DNA of 7,752 bases from contig MHGH01000011.1 in assembly GCA_001805465.1 (NCBI GenBank), positions 19,948 through 27,699 of the forward strand. Direction: 5' to 3'. The stretch comes from Omnitrophica WOR_2 bacterium RBG_13_41_10 (lineage in GTDB: Bacteria > Omnitrophota > Gorgyraeia > Gygaellales > Profunditerraquicolaceae). Positions 1 to 6,765 of the stretch are shown here, one piece after another. Each line of letters opens with the position of its first letter. The first letter of the stretch is position 1. The notes under the pieces are model-generated. The model worked only from the letters and a program-made list of their open reading frames with translations, did not search any database and had not been told where the DNA came from. The translations under genes were made by a program, and so were the position numbers.

Positions 1-3000
1 GGAAGGTTAATGATGGCTTTTGCCAGTCGTTTGAGCCAGGAGTGGGGTTTTGGTGGCAGGGTATTAGTGGGTGAAGCAGAAAGAAAGGGCTTCGCATTTT
101 ATAGAACCATTGGCCTTAAAAGGAGTCCGGATATTAAGTATTGGATCCTCGAAGGAGAAAAGGGAGAGGAGCTTCAGAGAGAATTGCTCTCAGACGATTT
201 GCCTGAAGTTCGTAGGACAAATAAAGCGGGGTTGGGGGGTGGCGAGAAGGAGCCTGAGGAGTTTGGGGATAGGGAAGAATTTCAAATTACACTTGCTGGT
301 GTTGTTAATGATCAGGTTGAGCTGTATCGTAGAGCAATCCAGTATGCAAGAAAGAATTGTGCTGGAAAACCTTGTTATGTTCGTGCGTTTTACTTACGAG
401 ATCTTATAAATAGCCTTCCAGAAATATTTAAGAAATCTGCTATAGTGAAACGCAAGTTTGATATAGGTGAAGATGGGTTACCTAATTATGTTCATTATCG
501 GGTTGAACATAGTGGTTATATATTAGACGCCACTGTTGAGACAAATAAATGGAGAACTCTTCTTCCTGATGAAGAGGGTATATATCCTATTGGAGAAAAG
601 ATGTCCGACGAGGTTTATGGAGGATGGGAAGTTGTTGAGAGTTTAAATCCTTTTAATCCAGATTCTGACAAATTAAAGATCGGAAAGGAGTCTGAGGCGG
701 CGGGGCGAATAGACCCGCTTGAAGGAACTCAAGATCTCCGCAGAACAGAAAGCGGCGGATACATTGTACGGATTGGAAATGAAAAGTTTGATGTAAATTG
801 GGAAATACCAACACCTGAAGGAACGATACTTCTGATTCTAGCAGATGGTAATATTATTGAGGTAACTGGTGATAAGGGTGAAGTATTGAGTAGAGATACT
901 GAAGATCTTATGAGAAAATACGCGGGTTTTATTTCATTTTCCCAAGCAAGTACCTTCGATGCATTCGAAGAAGCTGCTTACCGAAATCTTGTGGAAGACC
1001 CAGCCCCAGGATTTGTCTCAAAGGAAGAATTTGTTGAATATTTAACCGAAAATAGGCAGCCTGTTGACTATGAAGCTTTATTTAGAGATGTTCCTTTTGT
1101 CATTCTCGGAGAAACACATGCTTATAGCCCTGGTGAGGAAATTAAAGAACATATGGAGGAGTTGGTTCATGCTGGCATAACTCACATTGCACTTGAAATA
1201 ATTCCAACAAGAAATTACCCTGAAAATCTTCAAGAACTTGTTAATGATTATCTCAATGAAAGGGATGATAAAGTTGCCGAAGAAAGGATTACTAAGACAA
1301 TTGAACCACTGGTATCTAAGCTGCTTTTTGGTGTTTCTATGTCTGGTGCGACTAAACAGCTTTTTCCTGAAGTTACAGGTCTCATAGCTATTATGAAGGA
1401 GACTCGATGTCTTAGAATGCAACATTACGACATTAATATAGTTGCACTGGGTATTCCAATAGTTATTCAGAGAAGAGATAAGTCTGAAGTAGATATTTTG
1501 GAAGAACTAGAACGTAAGCATGGCAGACACAGATTTGAGATTCATTTACAAAATCGCTACATGGCCGGAAGGTTGTATAGATTAATCAAGGACCAACCTA
1601 ATGCAAAGGTACTGACCCTTGTTGGTTTTGCTCATAATATCAAAATTGGAATGCCGGCTTTATTAGCCGAGCGGGGTATTAAAGTAAAGACGGTCCGCGC
1701 AGTGAGTAAAGGGGTAATCAGCTATCGTCCAGGAATTGAGAGTGCTAGGTTGTTTAATGAAAGATTTTATTTATCCTTCGAAAGTAGACCTGAAGTTCCG
1801 TGGGATGGCCTGATTCATATTCCTGGGGAAAGAGTTATTGCAGATGCTGTTTTGCCAGGCCCAGGTCAAGATCCTCTACCTTATACAACTTATCATCAGC
1901 CCGACGGTACTGCTGGCATTGGTTTAATTTCAAAGCCAAATGATTCTGACCTAGGCCAGGCGGGGTTGGGGGGTGGTGAGAAGTCTGAGGTGTTGGGGCA
2001 GGATGACGCGCCTGTTGATTTCGATAAACCGACAGTTGACAGGTTTAATAATGCAGTTCAAGCTACGGTTGGAGTGTTTGGGACTCGCGTAAGGGGCATC
2101 AGTATAGAAAAACATGCTGATATCCCGAAGCAAAGAATAGGAAAAGAAGTTAGCGCAGAAGAATCGCGATTATTAAAACAGGAAGCCCGCAGGTTAGTGG
2201 CGCGTTTATCGGATAGGCAGATTTGGGCATTCCATATATTTAATCTGGAATATTATCATACAGAAGAAACGTATTTAGCCTGGGATAGCGTGGAAGAAGA
2301 AATAGATGATTTTCAAAAAGGAATTGACCTAACTTTAAGGTTGCAATTTAGATTTGAAGTCAATCGCTTAAGTGGTGAGCGTTTTGAAGCACTATCTTTA
2401 GAGCGTAGATTATTAATCTTGGAGTCTAGAATGACAGTAAAGCCTGTTGATGATGGGAGCTGGCAGATTAGCATAGATGTTCCTCGAGAGATATTGGTAA
2501 GAGAAGCGATTGGCTATAAGGAGGCCCTAAGGGTATTTTTGGAAAGATTTGTCACTAGCCTTTATACAAAAAAGAGATTAACGCCGGGCACAAGGGCGAG
2601 ATTCTTAGTGCCTGGAGAAATTTGCGGAACCGAAGCAAAAGAGGCTTTTGAGAAATTTTTTGTGATGGAGAAAAATATCCAGAATCAGCAATTTAGCGGC
2701 CGGCTTAAATCTAGAAAATTTGATATGAAGCTTAGTGAGGCGTCCCGCAGTTATATTAATTATCTTATTTCTCGACGAAGACGCATGGGAAATGCAACAT
2801 TATTCAATGTTCTCTATGAAATTACCCGGGAATATCCCGACGATAATTTAGCTGATTATGTTTTAAATTGGATAGACCGTTTAGGATTAAGATTTTATAA
2901 TCAGCGCTTAGCCAGAATAGAACTGCCTCTAGCGAAGAGGGGCTCTAGCGAACTCTTTCCTTGGGAAAGCCGCTCACTACGCAGATTTAGCGGGGATAGA

Positions 3001-3645
3001 GAAAAAGCTGCTCAGGGGGAAGGGGCCGCTGGTATAGAATTAGACCTTACCGCCCTTTGCCTTTGTTATGACGATAAGGAAACCTATAAAAAAGAATTAG
3101 AAGCGATGGTAGCGAGATTGTTTGAGATAGTTCGTAGCCATAAGATTGAAGATATTGCCAGATATGTATCCGGATTAATGCCACCCCAGGGAATTTCTGA
3201 GGATTGGAAGGAGGCGGTAAAACAAGATTTAATTAACGCCTTATTAAAAAAAGCGCAAAAGTTAGCTGCTAAGAATACGCGTCAACAAATGCCCTCCTCT
3301 CCAGAAGAAAGCAGGGATAGGATTTCCAAAACTGTACAAAGGCGGCCGCCGGAACTTATGGCAGAACCTCTCGGAAGGCCGCTGTCAAGGGCAGAGGAGA
3401 GGTTATTGCAAGAGATAGATCGTTTATTTGAGCAGGAGCCTACAATTACCGATAAGGATTTGGATGAGTTAGAAGTAATTTTTAGAGAATTAGAGGGGGT
3501 CCGCACAGGTAGAATAAAGTCAGATGAGAGAACAATCCCTGCGTTGCGCAACGAAGCAGCAGAAATAGTAGGAAGGATATTAGAGCGCGAGAGAACAGGG
3601 GGGGTTAAAACAGCTTATTACTTTATCTTGGCCGGAAGAAATTAA
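1..3645 (+). CDS. Giant multidomain protein with GNAT-like tail and TraB/ChaN/Tiki-like domain (5' partial)
   Basis: Residues are numbered from the ATG at 10. The frame has no stop between base 1 and that ATG. Residues 1-60 look like the C-terminal half of a GNAT acetyltransferase (Ala-rich turn, then FYRTIGL at about 31-37), so the true start is probably left of the window. Linkers follow at 73-95 (AGLGGGEK), about 225-250, 651-667 (AGLGGGEK again) and about 998-1010. Residues 95-220 hold a possible Cys-His-Asp triad (C122, H162 or H167, D173). Residues 355-560 fit the TraB/ChaN/Tiki/EreA-type superfamily: GETH at 367-370, E396, R516 followed by YMAGR, and GFAH at 539-542. Known members include metalloproteases, haem-binding proteins and erythromycin esterases, so the activity cannot be named. 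Residues 670-1211 are charged and helical, and I do not recognise them. No signal peptide or membrane segment is visible. The last 14 or so residues follow a G7 run and may be out of the original frame. Confidence 0.8.
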   Translation, partial: GRLMMAFASRLSQEWGFGGRVLVGEAERKGFAFYRTIGLKRSPDIKYWILEGEKGEELQRELLSDDLPEVRRTNKAGLGGGEKEPEEFGDREEFQITLAGVVNDQVELYRRAIQYARKNCAGKPCYVRAFYLRDLINSLPEIFKKSAIVKRKFDIGEDGLPNYVHYRVEHSGYILDATVETNKWRTLLPDEEGIYPIGEKMSDEVYGGWEVVESLNPFNPDSDKLKIGKESEAAGRIDPLEGTQDLRRTESGGYIVRIGNEKFDVNWEIPTPEGTILLILADGNIIEVTGDKGEVLSRDTEDLMRKYAGFISFSQASTFDAFEEAAYRNLVEDPAPGFVSKEEFVEYLTENRQPVDYEALFRDVPFVILGETHAYSPGEEIKEHMEELVHAGITHIALEIIPTRNYPENLQELVNDYLNERDDKVAEERITKTIEPLVSKLLFGVSMSGATKQLFPEVTGLIAIMKETRCLRMQHYDINIVALGIPIVIQRRDKSEVDILEELERKHGRHRFEIHLQNRYMAGRLYRLIKDQPNAKVLTLVGFAHNIKIGMPALLAERGIKVKTVRAVSKGVISYRPGIESARLFNERFYLSFESRPEVPWDGLIHIPGERVIADAVLPGPGQDPLPYTTYHQPDGTAGIGLISKPNDSDLGQAGLGGGEKSEVLGQDDAPVDFDKPTVDRFNNAVQATVGVFGTRVRGISIEKHADIPKQRIGKEVSAEESRLLKQEARRLVARLSDRQIWAFHIFNLEYYHTEETYLAWDSVEEEIDDFQKGIDLTLRLQFRFEVNRLSGERFEALSLERRLLILESRMTVKPVDDGSWQISIDVPREILVREAIGYKEALRVFLERFVTSLYTKKRLTPGTRARFLVPGEICGTEAKEAFEKFFVMEKNIQNQQFSGRLKSRKFDMKLSEASRSYINYLISRRRRMGNATLFNVLYEITREYPDDNLADYVLNWIDRLGLRFYNQRLARIELPLAKRGSSELFPWESRSLRRFSGDREKAAQGEGAAGIELDLTALCLCYDDKETYKKELEAMVARLFEIVRSHKIEDIARYVSGLMPPQGISEDWKEAVKQDLINALLKKAQKLAAKNTRQQMPSSPEESRDRISKTVQRRPPELMAEPLGRPLSRAEERLLQEIDRLFEQEPTITDKDLDELEVIFRELEGVRTGRIKSDERTIPALRNEAAEIVGRILERERTGGVKTAYYFILAGRN
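226..249 (+). repeat. Linker repeat copy 1 (encodes AGLGGGEK)
   Basis: This 24-nt G-rich element begins GCGGGGTTGGGGGGTGG and is read in frame as AGLGGGEK (residues 73-80). It matches the copy at 1960-1983 at 23 of 24 positions; the one difference is C243 against T1977, which is synonymous. Beyond it, both copies continue into a looser shared stretch with CTGAGG and TTGGGG blocks. It marks the border between the GNAT-like tail and the next module. Confidence 0.8.
1960..1983 (+). repeat. Linker repeat copy 2 (encodes AGLGGGEK)
   Basis: This is the second copy of the 24-nt element, in the same reading frame (residues 651-658) and about 1.73 kb after copy 1. It lies between the Tiki-like domain and the helical C-terminal half. 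The bases after it (CTGAGG, then TTGGGG) resemble those after copy 1. AGTCTGAGG at about 1982-1990 also recurs at about 689-697, at the start of the linker near residues 225-250. This suggests a family of related linker sequences. Confidence 0.8.
3598..3604 (+). other. G7 homopolymer at the junction of the two giant ORFs (probable frameshift site)
   Basis: Seven consecutive G lie inside the last codons of the upstream gene. Before the run, the upstream frame reads a normal-looking charged helix ending ERERTGG. After it, the frame ends within 14 codons. The frame of the downstream gene is open from 3584 through the run to 6217. With six G instead of seven, the upstream protein would read on as TGGLKQLITLSWPEEIKDY and then into the downstream protein. 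The site could be an assembly or sequencing error, a true mutation, a phase-variable tract or a ribosomal slippage site. The sequence alone does not decide between these. Confidence 0.65.
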
Positions 3646-3709
3646 AGATTATATTCGAGGTGCGATTATTCAATATTTAGAAAAACAGAGTTTTAAGGAT
3701 TTAACTCTA

Positions 3710-6217
3710 TTGCTTAATGACCCGGATTTAAAAAGCATTACCGAGATGATTTCAGAAAGAATAGAAATTTTACTGAGAAAAACACCCATAGAAGGGTTAG
3801 ATCTAGAAAGCATAGATTATCTCTTAGGTTTACCTATTTCTGCTGTGATGCGGTCAGATTTAGAGGAGAAAAGAGCTTTAATGCAAGAACAGGAACGCAG
3901 ACGCCAACAGATAGAACCCGCACAGCGCCAGGCGGAAGCTATGGGAGAAGAAGTTTGGCAACGTTTTATAGCTTTTAGAGAATACTTATTCCAAGGCGAA
4001 TTAAGAGAGGCGAGAATACGATTAGAAGAAATTTTAAAAATAGAACCCAATTTAGATGAAATTAGAACGCTAAAGAATAGTTTAGAAAGAGAAATTAAGG
4101 AAGCCTTACCGCGTATATATAATGAGGGTTTAAGTCATTATAGGGCAGGTGACTATGAATTAGCGCAGAGAGATTTTACCAAAGCATGTAAATTAAATCC
4201 CGGATATCGCGAAGGATCAAATAAACCCGCTCAGGAATTATTAGATGAGGTAGGGCAGATATTGGAGAGAAGAAAAGAACAGGCAAGATTATTTGAGGAA
4301 ACAGCCGATAGAGAAAGAAGGCGTGCACAGTTAAACGCTAAAAGAGAAGAGCGGGAAACCCGGGAGGCAGCGCAACGGGAAGCTGAGATTGTAGGAGTGG
4401 CAGCTCAAGAGGAAACCCAAAGGCAGCAAAGGGAGGAAAAGCTTTTGCATTTTATTAACACCGGTGAAGGCTGGTCAGAGATTAAAAGCTACATAAAAGA
4501 ATTTATAGTAGTAGATGCATCTGGTATAAGAATAGCGGGTAACGCAATAAATGAACTTATAGAAAAAGGTAAAATTCGCCACATTTTAAAAATTATCTTT
4601 TATTATTATGGATTAGCTACTACCAGCAGTAAGGAGAGAGAATTAATAATCAGCCATATCGCTACGCTTATCAGAGAAGAGAGAAAACTTTTAGAAGAAA
4701 TTATAGGATATACTAGCCAAGAACCAGAGCCTAAAGAGATTAATGCGCAGCAGAAAATATTGAAGGAGCTAGCAAGGACAAATAAAGATAATTTTGAAGA
4801 ATTGATAAAAGATAAAGAACTTAAGCCGGAATTAGAAGTCTTAATTTTAAAATTTATTGTCAATTTAGGCATAAGCAGTAGAAACCCAGATCTTCTCATT
4901 ACTTATTTAGAGGTAAGAAGAGCGCGTTTAATAAATGAAAGTACAAGGAATCAATTCGTTCTGGAATTAGGGTATAGTTTAAAAATTGCCAGCGTCTTTG
5001 CCAAAGTAGTGCAAATTTTATCGCAAGAGAAAATTTTCTCTTCCGATGCAGCATCTTTCTTAAAGATATCAGATATTTCCGAAGAAGAGTTGAAGCTAAG
5101 AATGTTTTCTGAAGCTGTCATAGATAAACCTGATCTTATTTGGGATAGTTTATTGGTCTGCGATGCATATGCACCCAGAGAATTTGTAAATATAATGAAT
5201 AGTTTAGTGGACTCTGTAACTGCTGAACCACGGAGATTTCCGGATGGAGCAAAGGATATCGCAAATGCACTCTATACGCCAGTATTAGATATGGTAGATT
5301 TTAAAATTCATAAAGCAATAGATAGCCAAGGTAACCTTCCATTTGAGAACGTAATGGGATTTTTAAGCCTGCTTTTCCAAGAATCATACATTGCCTTACG
5401 CACTTTATGTGTACACTATATACCTAGAACAATGCACTTGGCCTTTCCTTTAGATAGAGGAAGTATGAGCATAGTGGAATTATTAAGTCGCTTTCTTCCT
5501 GCACCGGGAACTTTACCGCAAGCTATACAGTCAGTTAAAAGCAGAGAGGCGCGTAGACTTCTTTTGATAGATTTAGAAGCAATCTATCCGGTTTTAGAAA
5601 ATTTCCGCCTTACTTTAGAGGAAATGAAAGCTTTTGCTGCGTTAGATCAAGAAGGGTTATTGGATAAGTTAAAAGATGAAAATCCGGTGGTAAGGAGGGC
5701 AGCACAATTCTCTCTGACTAAGTTATGGGCGAGAGAATTGGAAGAACTCCAAGCTAGTCAATCAGATACGCAAGCTAAAATTCAAGAATTATTGGGGGAT
5801 TTTGATCAGGCAGATGAGCTGACAGAGGGTTGGATTTTAGAAGCTTTAATTGATATTGCTACCTCAGATACAGATTATGGATGGCAATTGACAAAAATCC
5901 TCCTAGATAAACTAAGCCGTGCTTATATAGAAGTTGCTAAGGCTGAGGAAAAGAGAATTAAGCCTGCAGTTAAGCTGCGTTATCTTATCGATAAAAGTAG
6001 TTTGAGAAGAGAAAGGGAGATAGATTCTCTCTTAAAAGATTTACCCGAAGATGCAAAAGAGATTTCTGATGTCTCTCGCGGATTGACTGATATTTTCAAA
6101 GAAGACGAAGTGCTGCGAGGGTTAAATATTGCAAAAAGTCAATTGCCTCGTTTTGTTCTTAGAGTAGTAGCGCTTAGGCCAACGATGTATTACTGGCAAT
6201 CGATTGAGGGGAGGTGA
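3710..6217 (+). CDS. TPR, coiled-coil and HEAT-like helical repeat protein, possibly the 3' part of the preceding giant gene
   Basis: The open frame gives 835 residues from a TTG at 3710, with AAGGA at 3695-3699 as a poorly spaced ribosome site. No ATG or GTG lies in frame between the upstream stop at 3581 and this TTG. Coding-like sequence continues upstream to 3584, so the start is doubtful. Residues 83-114 and 133-167 are two TPR-like units; the second is the clearest (YNEGLSHYRAGDYELAQ, then LNP). Residues 181-247 are rich in Glu, Arg, Gln and Ala and look like a coiled coil. The rest is helical, with a HEAT-like segment near 657-676 (NPVVRRAAQFSLTKL). No signal peptide, membrane helix or catalytic motif is visible. 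TPR and HEAT folds usually serve as protein-binding scaffolds, so a scaffold role is inferred; I know no specific family. TTA dominates its leucine codons, as in the 3' half of the preceding gene. It ends in TGA within GGGGAGGTGATG. Confidence 0.75.
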   Translation: MLNDPDLKSITEMISERIEILLRKTPIEGLDLESIDYLLGLPISAVMRSDLEEKRALMQEQERRRQQIEPAQRQAEAMGEEVWQRFIAFREYLFQGELREARIRLEEILKIEPNLDEIRTLKNSLEREIKEALPRIYNEGLSHYRAGDYELAQRDFTKACKLNPGYREGSNKPAQELLDEVGQILERRKEQARLFEETADRERRRAQLNAKREERETREAAQREAEIVGVAAQEETQRQQREEKLLHFINTGEGWSEIKSYIKEFIVVDASGIRIAGNAINELIEKGKIRHILKIIFYYYGLATTSSKERELIISHIATLIREERKLLEEIIGYTSQEPEPKEINAQQKILKELARTNKDNFEELIKDKELKPELEVLILKFIVNLGISSRNPDLLITYLEVRRARLINESTRNQFVLELGYSLKIASVFAKVVQILSQEKIFSSDAASFLKISDISEEELKLRMFSEAVIDKPDLIWDSLLVCDAYAPREFVNIMNSLVDSVTAEPRRFPDGAKDIANALYTPVLDMVDFKIHKAIDSQGNLPFENVMGFLSLLFQESYIALRTLCVHYIPRTMHLAFPLDRGSMSIVELLSRFLPAPGTLPQAIQSVKSREARRLLLIDLEAIYPVLENFRLTLEEMKAFAALDQEGLLDKLKDENPVVRRAAQFSLTKLWARELEELQASQSDTQAKIQELLGDFDQADELTEGWILEALIDIATSDTDYGWQLTKILLDKLSRAYIEVAKAEEKRIKPAVKLRYLIDKSSLRREREIDSLLKDLPEDAKEISDVSRGLTDIFKEDEVLRGLNIAKSQLPRFVLRVVALRPTMYYWQSIEGR

Positions 6218-6218
6218 T
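6210..6218 (+). promoter_or_regulatory. Near-perfect Shine-Dalgarno sequence without an obvious gene
   Basis: GGAGGTGAT matches the full complement of a canonical 16S rRNA 3' end and overlaps the stop codon of the preceding gene. The ATG directly behind it (6217-6219) is too close and gives only four codons (ATG AAA GCG CAG TAG). No ATG, GTG or TTG sits 5-9 bases downstream. The next ATG, at 6243, gives only 13 codons and is too far away. The site may be chance or the remnant of a lost coupled gene. Confidence 0.35.
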
Positions 6219-6248
6219 GAAAGCGCAGTAGGTACGTAATTTATGGTG

Positions 6249-6277
6249 TTGCAAAAAGTTAGAGTTTGTGATAAACT
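6249..6277 (+). promoter_or_regulatory. Candidate sigma-70-type promoter upstream of the PilZ gene
   Basis: TTGCAA (6249-6254) and TAAACT (6272-6277) are separated by 17 bases. A TG at 6269-6270 gives an extended -10 element. Each hexamer matches the consensus at four of six positions. Transcription would begin near 6284, about 37 bases before the PilZ start. The surrounding 103-base gap (6218-6320) holds no other feature apart from the Shine-Dalgarno sequence at its left end. The call rests on consensus matching only. Confidence 0.4.
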
Positions 6278-6320
6278 TAATTAAATAACCAAAAGCCACG
6301 GAAAAGAGAAGGGGTGAAAA

Positions 6321-6647
6321 ATGGACGATCGCAGGATATTTGAGCGCATCAATATGCGTTTCCCGGTGAGGTTTTTGGATCCCACCAGCGGCCAAGAGGG
6401 TGAGGCAGAGACAACAGACATCAGTGCTAATGGTTTAGGATTTGTGACAAAAAAGGCCTTACTCGCGCACGCACCTTTAGAGATATGGCTGGATATACCG
6501 GATAATCGCGCGCCGCTTTACACTCGCGGAGAAGTGACCTGGTCGCAATTCTTGCCTAATGGTATCCACCAAAAGGTAGGGGTGCAATTAGAAAAAGCCG
6601 AACTTATGGGGTTAGGCCGGACGCTGAGAAAAAATAGGCGCCTTTAG
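6321..6647 (+). CDS. Stand-alone PilZ-domain protein, likely cyclic-di-GMP receptor
   Basis: This is a complete 108-residue protein made almost entirely of one PilZ domain. The N-terminus carries Arg at positions 5, 9, 13 and 17, which supplies the RxxxR half of the cyclic-di-GMP site. The second half, DxSxxG, is seen as D33-I-S35-A-N-G38, followed by LGF. The later part fits the PilZ beta barrel, with hydrophobic strands and a VGVQLE segment before a short basic C-terminus. Both binding motifs are intact, so ligand binding is likely. It has no attached output domain, so it probably works by contacting a partner protein in the cytoplasm. The start is supported by AAGGGGTG ending four bases before the ATG. 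Neighbours on both sides are codirectional but separated by gaps of about 100 bases, each with its own possible promoter, so it may be a single-gene unit. The target process (motility, exopolysaccharide, adhesion) cannot be told from this window. Confidence 0.88.
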   Translation: MDDRRIFERINMRFPVRFLDPTSGQEGEAETTDISANGLGFVTKKALLAHAPLEIWLDIPDNRAPLYTRGEVTWSQFLPNGIHQKVGVQLEKAELMGLGRTLRKNRRL

Positions 6648-6668
6648 GTCTCTTTTGAGAGAAAAATC

Positions 6669-6697
6669 TTGACCAGCTTCTAATCTTATGCTAAATT
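6669..6697 (+). promoter_or_regulatory. Candidate extended -10 promoter for the sugar-binding lipoprotein gene
   Basis: TTGACC (6669-6674, five of six consensus matches) and TAAATT (6692-6697, four of six) are 17 bases apart. TG at 6689-6690 supplies an extended -10 element. Transcription would begin near 6704, leaving a leader of about 60 bases before the ATG at 6766. It is the stronger of the two promoter candidates in the window. The rest of the 6648-6765 gap contains only a weak hairpin and the ribosome site. Confidence 0.5.
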
Positions 6698-6765
6698 CTA
6701 TTTTCCTTCCCTTAAAAGGAAGTATCCGCAAAAATTAACCCAAAGAGAAGCAGGAGCTTGAGAAT

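Noticed and set aside
228..242. Possible G-quadruplex in the G-rich linker repeats
   Set aside because: The run GGGG-TT-GGGGGG-T-GG does not give four separate G3 tracts. It is explained by Gly codons in an in-frame linker.
71..409. Open frame of 112 codons in another + frame near the left edge
   Set aside because: It is fully overlapped by the GNAT-tail and linker reading, which has recognisable motifs, and its own translation has no family features.
1078..1425. Minus-strand open frames inside the giant gene (also at 3282-3551, 4606-4899 and elsewhere)
   Set aside because: They lie wholly within well-supported + strand coding sequence, have no recognisable domains and show the Ser/Leu-rich composition typical of antisense reading.
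6129..6259. TTGCAAAAAGT repeated at 6129-6139 and 6249-6259
   Set aside because: Eleven bases of A-rich sequence, one copy inside a gene. It is too short and of too low complexity to call a functional repeat.
6243..6284. Thirteen-codon frame starting at the ATG at 6243
   Set aside because: It lacks a well-spaced ribosome site and overlaps the promoter candidate. The length is as expected by chance.
6649..6670. TCTC-TTTT-GAGA hairpin after the PilZ gene as a terminator
   Set aside because: The stem is only four weak base pairs and is followed by A rather than a T run.
6703..6722. TTCCTT / AAGGAA (or CTTCC / GGAAG) hairpin in the lipoprotein gene leader
   Set aside because: It has five or six base pairs, no T run and no match to a riboswitch I know. 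It may be chance in an A/T-rich leader.
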